In this document: one piece after another, positions 49,939 to 61,085 of the stretch | How positions within the stretch are numbered: the stretch's first letter is position 1 | Layout of the letters: the number at the start of each line of letters is the position of its first letter | NCBI RefSeq assembly: GCF_949628265.1 | Contig: NC_088786.1 | Location: 19,489,681 to 19,553,680 of the forward strand | Reading direction: 5' to 3' | Source of the DNA: Cloeon dipterum | Taxonomy: Eukaryota; Arthropoda; Insecta; Ephemeroptera; Baetidae | DNA length: 64,000 bases | Made by a program: the position numbers and the translations under genes | The notes under the pieces: generated by a model | What the model was told of the DNA's origin: nothing | What the model saw: the letters and a program-made list of their open reading frames with translations, nothing else | The model's database searches: none

Positions 49939-52179
49939 ATGGAAGCCGCTGCGACCAACAATAAGAGGCCACTAGAGGAAGTTGAGGACGAGTCCAAGCG
50001 GCCGCGGGTTGAAGCCAGGGTTCGCAGAAAAAAGGTATAAATTGCGCTGGGCATTATATTTATTCGATTATTTATTCCATTATGTGATATTTAAAGAGAG
50101 ATTGGACTAGCTGGTTTTTGAAACGTTGGAAATTTTTCCAGAAAACAGATTTTTCTTCAAGCAGTTCTAAGTGAAGGGGATTCGAGTCCAGGTCGGAGGT
50201 CAATAAGAATCTGCCCTGAACTTGAGTGTTAAAAAAATTTCCTAAAAACTAAATGTACATAACCCGAAGAACCTTAAACTTTTTCTCTTTCTGTCTAGTA
50301 ACATTTAAAAAATTCATTCATAAAAACAATTTTTCTTAGGAATTAATAAGTTAAGTATTAAAATTGTCATTAAACCCGTTGCAGTTGTTAATACAAAGAG
50401 CAGTTTCACAAAGCTTTCCTTGATAAAACTAAATTTTGCCTCTCACAATCAGGTCGCCCTTTTGATGGGCTACAGCGGGCAGGGCTATTTCGGAATGCAG
50501 AGGAATCACCAGATGCGCACAATAGAAGACGAACTGTTCAAGGCGATGTTGAAGGCTGACTTTGCCTCGCAAGAAGAGTGTGATTTTCCGCACACTCTCT
50601 TCTTCCAGCGTGCAGCCAGGACAGACAAGAACGTGTCTGCAGCCAAACAAATAGTCTCCCTGAAACTGTGTAAGAAATAGTCTTCTCAAAAGAGATAAAA
50701 AATTCTATGAAAAAATACTTTTATAAAGATTCAAAGTTGACATTTAAAATTAAAAAAACAGTCTCTTGCGGTCTCGAGAAATAAAATTTGTAGCTTTAAA
50801 CAGTTCGATTTGCAGACAAAACAGATGGAATCGCCAGTTTTTAATGCACATTAAACCACCGTAATTTTTTTCTTTAAAAAAAATGACTGCAATTACCAAC
50901 TACGGATTTTTCTTACATTGAACTTTCACTTAATTTTGCTCCAAATAAGTTAAATAGCTTGAAAACTTCAACTTAATTAAAACTTGATTAAAAAATCATT
51001 GTAGTTGAAAATATAAGACTTTTTAAAATTTTTTCCAAAATTTAAAGTTTTTTGTGTATAATTTATAAACCCAGACGGGAAACTGGAAAACTCCACCTAT
51101 ACAATCATGATATATGCTTTTTCGCAATGCAGCAGTGACTTTCCCAGCGAATTTTGTGAACCCCCTATTTGATACGGATTTTCAATTTAGGTACGGACCC
51201 TGGCGTGATCGAGCAGCTAAACAGCCACTTGCCTCCTGAAATACGAGCGTTCGGTCTGAAGAGAGTGACCAAGAATTTCAACAGCAAAGGAAACTGTGAT
51301 GCCCGCACTTACAGCTACACATTCCCAACTTTCGCTCTCAGCCCTGTGGGCCAGGAGGACGAATCCTTCAGGGCCACGCCCGAGCTGCTTGAGAAGTTCG
51401 CGCAGACGTTGAAGATGTACGAAGGCACAAAAAACTTCCACAACTTCACCTGCAAAAAGTATTTACATTCTTTAACTGTACCTCTGTTACAAGTTTCGAT
51501 TTATAGGACTTTTGTCGACCCCAGCAGTAAGCGGTACATAGTTAAGTTTGAGTGCTTGAAGCCTTACGAGAAGGACGGGCTCGAGTACATTGAATGCCAG
51601 GTCAAGGGGCAGAGTTTCATGATGCACCAAATACGAAAAATGGTAATATTTGTTTTTATCATCATCCAATGCCACAACCAATGAAATTTATGAATTAATT
51701 CAGGTTGCCTTGGCCATAGCAGTTGTTAAGGGCATTGTTGAGCCGGATATAGTGTCCAAGGCTTATGAATCGAATCGGTTAGACCTCCCAATGGCTCCTG
51801 GACTTGGCTTAGTCTTGCAGGAGGTAAGCTGACTTTAATTTCGTTGAAATTATTGAATTATACAAATTATCATGTCTCAGGTGCACTACGACAGGTACAA
51901 TAGGAAATTCGGCAAGGACGGTGTCCACGAAACGCTAACATGGGAGGCGGAGGAGGAAGCGGTGCAGAAGTTCAAAGAAGAATTTATATTGCCTACCATT
52001 TACGAGGGGGAGAGAAACGGAAAATCGTAATGCTCTTATTTTCTGGATTTGCATTTTGCTGCAATGTGTATTTTTCCAGCATGATGAACTGGATTGTGAC
52101 GCTGCCGCTGCACACCTTTGATGACAAGAGGAATGTAAAAAAGGATGAGGAAGAGGAAGATGGGGTCAGCGACGAGTAG
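49939..52179 (+). CDS. PUS1: tRNA pseudouridine synthase PUS1 (TruA family)
   Basis: Seven exons: 49939-50034, 50453-50669, 51191-51458, 51507-51642, 51704-51823, 51881-52026, 52080-52179; 360 residues. PUS1 converts specific uridines to pseudouridine in tRNAs, in nucleus and mitochondria. MGYSGQGYFGMQ near residue 37 is the usual start of the TruA fold. Catalytic Asp is D90 in QRAARTDKNVSA. LKRVTKNFNSK, CDARTYSYTFPTF, GTKNFHNFT, KGQSFMMHQIRKM and PMAPGLGLVLQEVHY follow in the order seen in PUS1. The C-terminus is acidic (KKDEEEEDG). The start ATG opens a basic, nuclear-signal-like leader (KRPLEEVEDESKRPR). The frame stays open for about 20 codons upstream, with a presequence-like reading (see findings). 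It sits 459 bases after the Ku70 stop. Confidence 0.94.
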
Positions 52180-52237
52180 TACTTTTAATTTAATCCTCCA
52201 TTAATTAATTATGAATCATTATAGGAATATTAGTTCA

Positions 52238-52243
52238 AATAAA
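52238..52243 (+). terminator. Poly(A) signal AATAAA for PUS1
   Basis: It lies about 60 bases after the PUS1 stop codon and is followed by a T-rich stretch (TTTTCC, then TTTATTAATTC). Confidence 0.6.
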
Positions 52244-52259
52244 ATTCTAAGTTTTCCAC

Positions 52260-53481
52260 ACTGGAAAATTTATTAATTCTTTTTAATAATTGATAAATTT
52301 AATTGTATGATAGTTTCCTCATTTTCTTTTTCTGTCAATTTTACCTCTCTACAGACTATTTTGATATTTTTAAATTTGGTTGCAAACGTTTTATACTAAA
52401 ACATGTCAAACGCTAAATCAATCTGTTGAAATATCACAGAAATTGTTTAATATAAAATAATATTGTTCTTGCCTATCAATGTTGAATTGCTGAGAAAGAA
52501 AAAAGATGGAAAGAACTTTCCAAATGTTTCCAAATAAGTGAATGTACTGATTCCTTAAAAATATTTAAAAATAATGGTAATATTCTGAGATTCTGAGCAA
52601 TTTCAAATCAAATGAATTGTCTAACATTTCAATTTAAAAAATTATATATTCTATGTGTTTTGATATAAAGAGACTGGATTCATTTGATTATTTCTTAAAT
52701 TTGAAATAGAAGGAATAGCCATACTATGCAGATTCAGTTTTCATGATATTTTCCACACTTTAATAGGTGGGCGATTATTGCATCAAGGAATAAAATGTCT
52801 AATTATTAGCAAGAATATTAATTTTGTATTGCAAATAAAATAGATTTTCTGGATATCGCAATAAATCGGCAGAAAATTTTAAAAATGTCTCGGAAAATTC
52901 ATTTTTTTATAATTTGATTTCGATTTTTCTTCGCAATTTCTCCATCGGTGTGCGAACTAAATGAGCTAAATTTCACTTCTGGCGAAATATATTATTCATT
53001 CAATAAGGAGTGTTTGCCGCTTGATTATAGCATATTATGCGAATACAAACTTAGAAGCCGATTTTCTCATAAATTTGATAAATTTAAACAACATCCTGGA
53101 TAAATGAAAGCTCTTTCTTAATTTTCAGAGAGTTAAAAGTAAATTGTTTTCAGTAACGACCTATTTCAAGCAGCTTTCACTGAAATTCACATTCATTCAC
53201 ACATAGTATATTTTTTTGAGGATGTTAACTAGTTGGCGCCTTTAGGGTCGTCCACCAGCGCTACTGCGGCAAAAGCAGCAGTGGCGCGATCTGTTAGTGA
53301 GCGTAACGCAACGCAGGCAGGGCAAAGGAAGAAGGAGAGCCGAGTCAGCTGTCATCGACGTTTGTCACAGGACAAATAATTTTGGTCTGTATCAATGCGG
53401 GCGGCCAAGCCGGACCTTTTCCGCCGACCGAGCCCGACCTTTCGCTAAGCACAGCAGGAGTTGGAGTTGACCAAGGCGGCC
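52260..53481. other. PUS1-TMEM87 intergenic region and TMEM87 promoter/5' UTR
   Basis: 52260-53160 is AT-rich and holds no supported gene. From about 53230 the composition turns GC-rich (AGCAGCAGTGGCGCG, AGCCGAGTCAGCTG) up to the TMEM87 start codon; I take this as its promoter and 5' UTR. An upstream in-frame TTG is not needed as a start because the ATG at 53482 opens a signal peptide directly. Confidence 0.5.
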
Positions 53482-56400
53482 ATGATCGCCGTACTCGCCT
53501 TGGTGGCCGTCCTGCTGGCCGCTCCCCAGGCCTCTCGGGCACTTCCCGAGCCTGGCAAGTGGGATTTCGTGCCTGACGTATGTACATATTTTAGTCTAGT
53601 CTATTGGCAATCCGTGACGAATCCTCTTATCTCAGGAGATAAACTTAGAAATGAGTTTTTTTCTTTTCCTGTTACATACTGTTACATACTTTTACTGTAT
53701 GTACATACATCTCTAAAACTATTTTTCTTGCACCATATATACTCGACAATTTGAGCCGGAAATTTGTAATCTATACCGGCTCTGCCACTTCGCTTGCATC
53801 AGCAGCTTTTTTGTTTTGGTAAACTGTACAAATTTACAAATTTTACAGAAAAACCAGACGTACATGGCATCCAAGAGTTTGGTCAATGGTTCCCAGATTT
53901 TCATAAGGCGTAAGTTCTTTATTACATAATATATTTTGTATTTAACACAATATCCTATGTAAAATTGTGAAAATATTTGTGATACACAACTTTACACATT
54001 ATTTGTTTACAGTGACGTGTGAAGTGCAATTGAAAGTCAATGTAACGTGGACTTTGTTGGAAACGGCTTGTCTTCATGATTTCCAAACAAGCGATACTAG
54101 TGTTAGTCTTATAATAATTATGTGATGCACAAAGTACTTCAATTGAGTTTTAAAATTTTTCTAGAATTCGCCATCTTCAGGTAGATCACACACAAGCGGA
54201 ATTACAGAAAAATGGAAAGAGTATGATTGCAACGGGCTCCTGATTTTGGTGAGAGCAAATAAATTCTTATTTTGGCCGCAGAATGAAAAATTTGATTATT
54301 TTCAGGACGAGTACAACCACAAACAAAATGCAGTAAGTTTGTAATCTTTTTAAAGATCTGACAGCTTGTAATTTGGTTTTATTGTTTTAGTCTGGCTCGA
54401 TACCAGGACTGTCAAAAAATGATCCGTCAGTCAAACATTTTGACAAGCTCGACAAAAGCAAAGTAAGATCACTACTTCATAGGAATGTAACGCATATCAA
54501 CGTTCATATTTGCAGGTGAAAGATCATCCAATTGTTACAATGCCCAGGGACGGAATCTATGTCCTGATTGTCAGCGTTCAAAGCAACGATAATAGCAAAA
54601 TTATCGTTCACATTGACATGCAAAGCAAGCACGGATATTTGTCTGCTGTTGACTGGCCACTGCTTCCAGTAAGTTTTTAGTAAAATATAATTCAAAATGG
54701 TTATTCTGGATTGTTCCTGATATTTTGGCAGGGCCAGAGATTCGTTCAGGGCCTAAAAATTCTATTATGTAGAAATATCATTTTCTTTACTGAATTTTTA
54801 CCCCGATTAAATAAAAAAAAAAGAAAAAGATTTCCCAATTTAAAAAAATGGATTTGATTACAATTTTTATAAAACTATTTTCTCTGGAAGATTTCATCTA
54901 AAAATTAAATCTTTGAGAGATAATTATGCACTTTCTCCTTGTACTTGAAACCGATTTAGATGGTTGTAGACGGTATTAAGTCTGATTGAAATACCTTAAA
55001 ATACATGCTTTAAGCTTATTTGACCATACCTATTGATTAGAAGGTCACAATAATACAGTCAATCGTTTGTAACGCAAAGCCCTGCTTATCAATTTTAGTT
55101 TTATGGCGCCATGTGCTTGGTGTACGTGGTCTATGGCATCGCGTGGCTGGTCGTGTCCTTCTGCCAGTGGCGAGACCTGCTGCGCATCCAGTTCTGGATC
55201 GGCGGAGTCATCCTGCTGGGCATGCTGGAAAAGGCTGTGTTCTACGCCGAGTACCAGAGCATCAACTCGAGCGGCACTCCGGTGCAAGGCGCCGTGCTCA
55301 TGGCAGAACTCGTGTCCTGCGCCAAGAGGACGCTGGCCAGGATGCTCGTCATCATTGTCAGCTTAGGCTTCGGCATAGTCAAGTAAGTCAAATTTTCTTT
55401 AATTAAACTTCGACGTTGGAATACTAAAAAATATATTAAACTTAAACAAACAGACCAAAAAAGCCTTTGTTTCATGGAGTTTTTTTCGGAAATTTGAAAT
55501 TTTGAAATCAGGAAATTAAAATGGTGATAGCAGTTTTGGTTGCAACACAAGTACGATATATCTTACTATCTGTTTTATAAGTACAGTAATTCTACATTGC
55601 AAACAACTTAAATGGACCTATAAATTCTCGTATTTTTTTAAATTTAATAATGAAAATTTTACGGACTCAAAATCGTTGAAAAATGCTTTAAAATTGAATT
55701 TAGAACTCGTTTTTTAAGGTTGCCACTATTTGATGAGACAAATCGATCGACATGTCACTGTTTACTTTCTGGGTTACTCTCTTTTTAAGACTTCAGGATT
55801 CATAGGTGGCTTAAAATATTTGCTCCAAAAGTTCATAGTCTGATAAATAGATAGTGTAACTGCATTTTTGTTGTTGATAACAAATTCTGCCCTTTTTAAA
55901 CAGATTAATTTGTATCTTTACAATAGTTAAGGAAATCTCACTTACCAGTCATTCTTATAAAAAATAAATTACTTAAATTTTGACTCTCAAACAACACACA
56001 GAAAAATTTCAAAAGCCTACTTTTTTCATAACAATGGTTAGAATGTATTTTCATAGCAATTATGATTATATTCATATTTATTTTTACAGTTTGATCGTTA
56101 GGAGCTCCCTTTAAAAAAATTTGATCTCATCTTAAGATGGATTTTTAATTAGTTTAGTGCTATCATTGTTTGAATACCTGGTGCACAAACAACTCTAAAA
56201 ATCTTGATTTTCGCAGACCGCGACTGGGCCCCATGTTGCACCGCGTGGTTGGCGTGGGTCTGCTCTACTTTGGGCTGGCGGCGGTCGAGTGCTACCTGCG
56301 CATCACAAACCACAAGAGCCAGAACAACCAGATCCTAGTTGCCAGCGTGCCACTGGCTGTCCTTGACTCTGCCATTTGTTGGTGGATTTTCACCAGCTTG

Positions 56401-57843
56401 GTGCAAACCACCAGGACTCTAAGGCTTCGCAGGTGCGCCTTTTAGCAGAATGACGCTGGTGGTTTTATTCTCACTCTTTGCTTGACAGAAACGTCGTGAA
56501 GCTGACATTGTACAGACACTTCACCAACACTCTCATCTTTGCTGTCATCGCCTCGGCAATTTTCATGCTCTACTCCATCAAATCCAGACTGGTTCCTTGT
56601 CAATATGTGAGTTGCTGAATCTTTTCTATTTTAAACATAGAGTTGTACACCACAGAAACGTGTGATTCTTTTCTTCTGAAAGATTTCGCCAATTTCCTCA
56701 GTCTATATTTGTTTATTATTTCACAGCCAAATTTTAATTTTTTTCTGCAGAACTGGAAAAATCTTTGGATCGACGAGGCCTACTGGCATTTACTCTTCTC
56801 CACCCTGCTTTTGGTGATAATGGTTCTGTGGAGACCCACAAACAACAACCAGAGGTGAGTTTTGAACCAGAATTTTCACAATGAACGCCAATGCTCTTGA
56901 TCAGGTATGCATTTACTCCATTGCTGGATAACCCAGAGGATGACGAAGAGGACGAACAAGTCGTCCATGATGCTTACGGCGTGAAAATGCGCGCCTACAA
57001 AGACAGAGCCAATTCGCCAAAGCCTCGTCCTAGTACTAGTGTGGTAAATTTGTCGTGATTTCCGTTAAAATATTAATATTTAAATTGGGAAATTGTAGGA
57101 AGACGATTTGAAATGGGTTGAAGAAAACATTCCCTCGTCGATTGCCGACTCGTAAGTTTTTTTTTCTGATTTACAAAATTCATTTTGTTTTCTTTTTAAA
57201 ATGTTTAATTTTAATTATTCTGATTAGTAACATTCAGTTCAATTTAAAAACCAATATGATAAAAATTCAATTCCTTTAGGTGGAAATTTCCTATTTGCTT
57301 TTATGGCCAGGAAATTAAATATATGAATAAATAGCTTCAAAAGTTAGTTGTCCTCCAACCGCAAGCCTAAAATATTAGAAATCGTTAATATGTTTGGGAT
57401 TTTCAATTCTATATATATATGCTTACATTTTTTCACATAAATTTCATAGGAAAACTTGAGTATTATTTAAAAATTCTCAAATCCTGAGCTAATTTTGAAA
57501 ATTATTGAAGCCCCAGGACATCATATATTTGGTATTAGCTTGATCTTCTTAGGAGATGAATTCAAAGCAAACCCTTTTTTATATTGCACTGCAGGGAAAT
57601 GAGATTCTGAAGTCTCAAAGTTTTCCTAAAATGTTCTGTAAAACCCGTTTATATGGATATTTTGTTGAAAGATCACATATTCTGCTTGCAGAGACAGAAT
57701 TTCATCGATTTTGTTTGACCACGTAGCAATTTTGTCTTCCTATTACTGACCTTTTTCTATTTTATGTTTGCAGCACCTTGCCTCTGTTGGATTCTGACGA
57801 GGAAATAATGACAACCAAATTCGAAGTCTCCAAAATGCAGTGA
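53482..57843 (+). CDS. TMEM87: TMEM87-family Golgi seven-transmembrane protein
   Basis: Fourteen exons: 53482-53577, 53849-53909, 54013-54101, 54165-54248, 54306-54332, 54391-54462, 54516-54668, 55099-55382, 56217-56432, 56489-56606, 56751-56854, 56905-57043, 57099-57151, 57774-57843; 521 residues. A signal peptide ([20 protein letters not shown]) leads into a luminal GOLD-like domain with N-glycosylation sequons (NQT, NGS, NVT). Seven hydrophobic segments follow from about residue 195, including [41 protein letters not shown] and [15 protein letters not shown], then an acidic cytosolic tail. [21 protein letters not shown] is characteristic of TMEM87. The family acts in Golgi-to-endosome traffic, and ion-channel or mechanosensing roles have been proposed. 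Exon 54306-54332 is a 27-base microexon. Confidence 0.93.
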
Positions 57844-58283
57844 AAGTGCGAGTGAAGTGACATTGCCTGCCATCGATTTTTGTTTTGTTTGAAAGTTTAT
57901 ATGAGTACTTAATGTGATGATTTAATTTTGATATGCGACTCTCCAAAGTGTTTGGTTGCATGTTGAAGGAACTGTAGCCGAACGCTGTCCCAGGGCTCGA
58001 AACTCTGGTATAGTTAAAAGCAGCGCTGCGTCTTGTGTAACCTTCAGAATTAATGATTTTTCTAATCAAAATTAGCAAAGTTAAATTACAGTTAAAAAGC
58101 AGAGTAGTGTCATGCTTTTGGCTTTGCCTACCTGTAGGTTTCTATACTTAACTCACATTGTAAGCAACCAGCCTTTCCATCGCAACAAATATTTGAAACG
58201 AAGCCTCTCTCACGAAGTATTAATACGATTGAAACACCTCACTGCTTTTCATTATCTCAATAAGCAACGTTTTGTGATTTGGA

Positions 58284-58289
58284 AATAAA
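58284..58289 (+). terminator. Poly(A) signal AATAAA for TMEM87
   Basis: First good AATAAA after the TMEM87 stop codon (about 440 bases downstream), followed by GTCTGTT-type sequence. Confidence 0.5.
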
Positions 58290-58905
58290 AGAAAAAGTCT
58301 GTTCAAAAACTTTCCAAACTTTCTTCGTCCATGACTAACAGTAGTGATACACATTTTCTTAAAGTAATATTAACTAAAATTAGTAGGCTGCATTAGGATA
58401 AGGAAGCAATCATATGATATGATTACTTATTTGAATCGTCATAAATTTTATTTGGCATTTACTTAAAGGTACTTTAAAGCGTGTTTTCATTCAGACACGC
58501 CTTTGATTGATGACTAAAAGAACTATGAATAAATTTACGTAGACGTTGACTCAAAAAAATAGTAATGCCTTAAATAACTAGTCTTATCAAGTAAGCTGTT
58601 TATTTTCTATTTTTCCATTCAAAACGTTTTGATTTAAAACAGTTTCATTTCAAATTAAATTTTTCGATTAGCATTCTTCATTTCATTTGAATTTCTATAG
58701 TCGTGAAATTGTTGATTTCAATTGGGTTTCTGATATGTATAATAACAAGCTGGGGCATATCCGTAGATAAAACGCAAATATCAGTTCTCCGTGGTATTAA
58801 ATAATCTTAATTGTAAAAGTAGGTCCTGATGTTCTACCTCTGATATTTAGCGTTTTGAAATTCAAATTCAAACCATTCCGTCAGGTAAAGGGTGACAGGT
58901 GACGA

Positions 58906-59002
58906 GTGGAAAGCACTTTCAAAACAGCTCTCAACATCCTGAACGCTCAGCAAGAGGAGATAGTAAGATTGACGAGCAAGTTGAAAAGGATTTATGCACA
59001 AA
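58906..59002 (+). CDS. Orphan candidate exon coding an amphipathic helix
   Basis: A short open segment ends at a good donor (AAA, then GTAAGC). Its reading ALNILNAQQEEIVRLTSKL continues KRIYAQ and has hydrophobic residues at heptad-like spacing, with codon use closer to the real genes nearby than to the AT-rich flank. There is no ATG in frame and an in-frame TGA lies just upstream, so it would need an acceptor near 58906 (only weak AG available) or is a decayed fragment. I do not recognise the family. Confidence 0.25.
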
Positions 59003-59752
59003 GTAAGCAAATTTTGGGGATTTCAATTCTTTATTTAAATATAAGTTACTTAGGCTTTCTACAATCTCATTTTTGTGATTTGGTTTTTTCTAATAGCGAA
59101 TTTTGTTTTTCTCGTTTTGAGTGGTTGAACATGTATAAAAATGTGTATTTTCCGTATTTTCCGTATTTTCCTCTGCCTAAAAAACGAGCCATTTTTCCCT
59201 TTTAGTCAATTGGAATAAAAATATTTCGAATTAACAGTCTGAAAAAATCCGTTTTATCTATTTACTTCACCGAAAAGTGCATAAAATATCTCATGGTCTG
59301 GAAATAACCAAACAATTAATTTTTTCTTAAAAAAATCAGTTATTGTGGAAAAACTTGATAGACATATATAGTTGATATAAAATAGAAGATTCATGTAGTT
59401 TTAGGTATAACTTTAATTGAGTGACTGTTAAATTCTATTCAAGGTCCGAGAAAATTTGCACTTGCGTGTTAGCTATTCAATAAGTCGTAGTCATGAATTA
59501 CTTTTAAAACGATATGACAAAGCAAAAATTTTTGCTGTTTGCAATCAACACTCACCATTGTGTTAGTTGATTTCGCTTTATTTCTATATTTTTCTTGACC
59601 CTGAGCCACGGGTACTAGACGATCGCGATCGATAATTCCTCACCTCGTTTAGTAGGCAAAAAGTTTGCAGGTTTGCGATCATTCTGATCGGCCACATTAA
59701 TTCACGCGACCTTAAATTTGAAAGGGTGTGTGATCCTTTTTTATCAGATCAA

Positions 59753-60013
59753 TATATAAGTACAATGAGATTAAAGGACACAATTTCACCACCACGAATC
59801 CACATTTTTGCAACATATGGTATGAGAAAAAGTAATCATATCATTGCCATATTCTTTTAACATTAATTTCTCAGAGAGCTAGGAACTTGGCACGGATTCA
59901 ATGATTATTCAGTGGCCAATGTCAAGAGACAAGTGAATCCAGACGATCGTGATTGCATCTGACGGGATATTACTTTACAAATTAATTCTGTTAGCCAACA
60001 TTTTATAAATAAA
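59753..60013 (+). other. Candidate compact transcription unit with a TATA element
   Basis: TATATAAG at 59753-59760 is followed by a possible short exon, a possible intron of about 50 bases beginning near 59820-59827, an acceptor region TTTCTCAGAGAG near 59876, an open stretch reading LGTWHGFNDYSVANVKRQVN ending at a TGA near 59960, and AATAAA at 60008-60013. The pieces are in plausible order, but no convincing start codon lies downstream of the TATA element and no family is recognised. Confidence 0.2.
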
Positions 60014-60222
60014 TTAAATCTCTCACTTCCGACGTTTATACTGCACCTGCAGGTAAATCACAATCTCGCTCGGCTTTTGCAATTGTGTATAGTTACATTT
60101 AGATACTTGCATGTTAATTATCTTCTCACTATATCTATATCCATTTACCTGTTTGAGAGTGAAAATTGAAGGTTGCTCGACTACTCCAGTCGTAAAATTA
60201 AAAGGGAGTTTTCCTTTCCCTT

Positions 60223-60639
60223 TATAAAATAACCATCGACCGGCCGGAATTTAATTTGTCTCAATGCGTTTTTTGCTATTCCTCACGTAATTTTATCAGC
60301 TCCTCCTGAATGATTTGCAGGAGGTAACCTGATATTTAAAAAACGTTGAAGCTCTCATTGTCCAACCACGCAAATCCAAGACAAAAGCAGACGGAAAAGA
60401 TACGATGATGCTTGCTGATAAAGTGGTCAGTGGCAGCCTTGAGGAATTATATTTCTATGTCAAATTTTTTCCTCCTCAAGAATTATGGCTGAAGGATCAA
60501 GTTTTTAAAACCACACACGTCAGCCAAAGTGCAGACAGAAGAAAAAATATGTTCTGGCAATATCTACAAAAGATAAAAAAGACAAACTTCACGATTCTGC
60601 CTCCATAGAAAACAATGAGTTTGTAAAAGACCAAATAAA
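60223..60639 (+). CDS. Candidate small gene, 67-residue open frame, unknown function
   Basis: TATAAAA at 60223-60229 precedes ATG-led segments and AATAAA lies at 60634-60639. The open frame 60405-60608 starts MMLADKVVSGSLEELYFYV and ends in a Lys-rich tail. It contains KFFPPQELWLKDQVF and is fairly rich in aromatic residues. A second ATG at 60264 opens a hydrophobic MRFLLFL that runs into a possible donor (GTAATT at 60287) and could supply a leader by splicing. No homologue comes to mind. Chance is possible in this AT-rich sequence. Confidence 0.25.
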
Positions 60640-60883
60640 ATTATGCATTTTGGTTTTCTTTAAATGTTATATTATAATATTTTCTGATATCATGAAAGGA
60701 GGAAACTATATTTACGCTTAATGGACTGCTGATGTAGTTTTTTGCTTTGAAATGATTGTAATTGAGTATTTTTCTAAATAAATAAAATATACTTAGCTGA
60801 TTGTGAGTTTCCAAGTCCTAAATTAACTCTCGCGGCTTGTGAAAAACAGAAACAAGACTATACTAGACTATTCAGTAGAGAAT

Positions 60884-61085
60884 ATGACAAAATTCTGGAT
60901 TTTAATTTTTTTCTTATACAGCAGTAATTTAGCAATTGCACTGGAGCCAAAGGTTGCTTTCGTTTATCTTTGCATCCGTAGGTCAAATTTTTGCATTTTT
61001 TGCATGCTCAATTTTTATTTTTTGTTTTTTTGTTTTGTTTTTAGGAAATAAATTTTATAACACTTGTAAGGTAATAAAAATATGA
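60884..61085 (+). CDS. Candidate two-exon gene for a 44-residue secreted cationic peptide
   Basis: Exon 60884-60977 opens with a textbook signal peptide (MTKFWILIFFLYSSNLAIA) ending in an A-x-A site. A 67-base intron (GTAGGT to a long T-rich tract and TAG, 60978-61044) joins in phase to 61045-61085, which ends in TGA. The predicted mature part is about 25 residues with five Lys/Arg and two Cys eight residues apart near the C-terminus. AATAAA overlaps the last codons (61073-61078). The layout of signal peptide plus single-disulfide basic hairpin resembles insect hairpin antimicrobial peptides such as thanatin only in general form. Alternatively, this is the first exon of a longer gene. Confidence 0.35.

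Noticed and set aside
50170..50200. GATTCGAGTCC resembling a tRNA T-loop
   Set aside because: No matching acceptor or D-arm sequence; lies in the first PUS1 intron.
53461..53481. Upstream in-frame TTG start for TMEM87
   Set aside because: The ATG at 53482 places the signal peptide exactly at the N-terminus, so no extension is needed.
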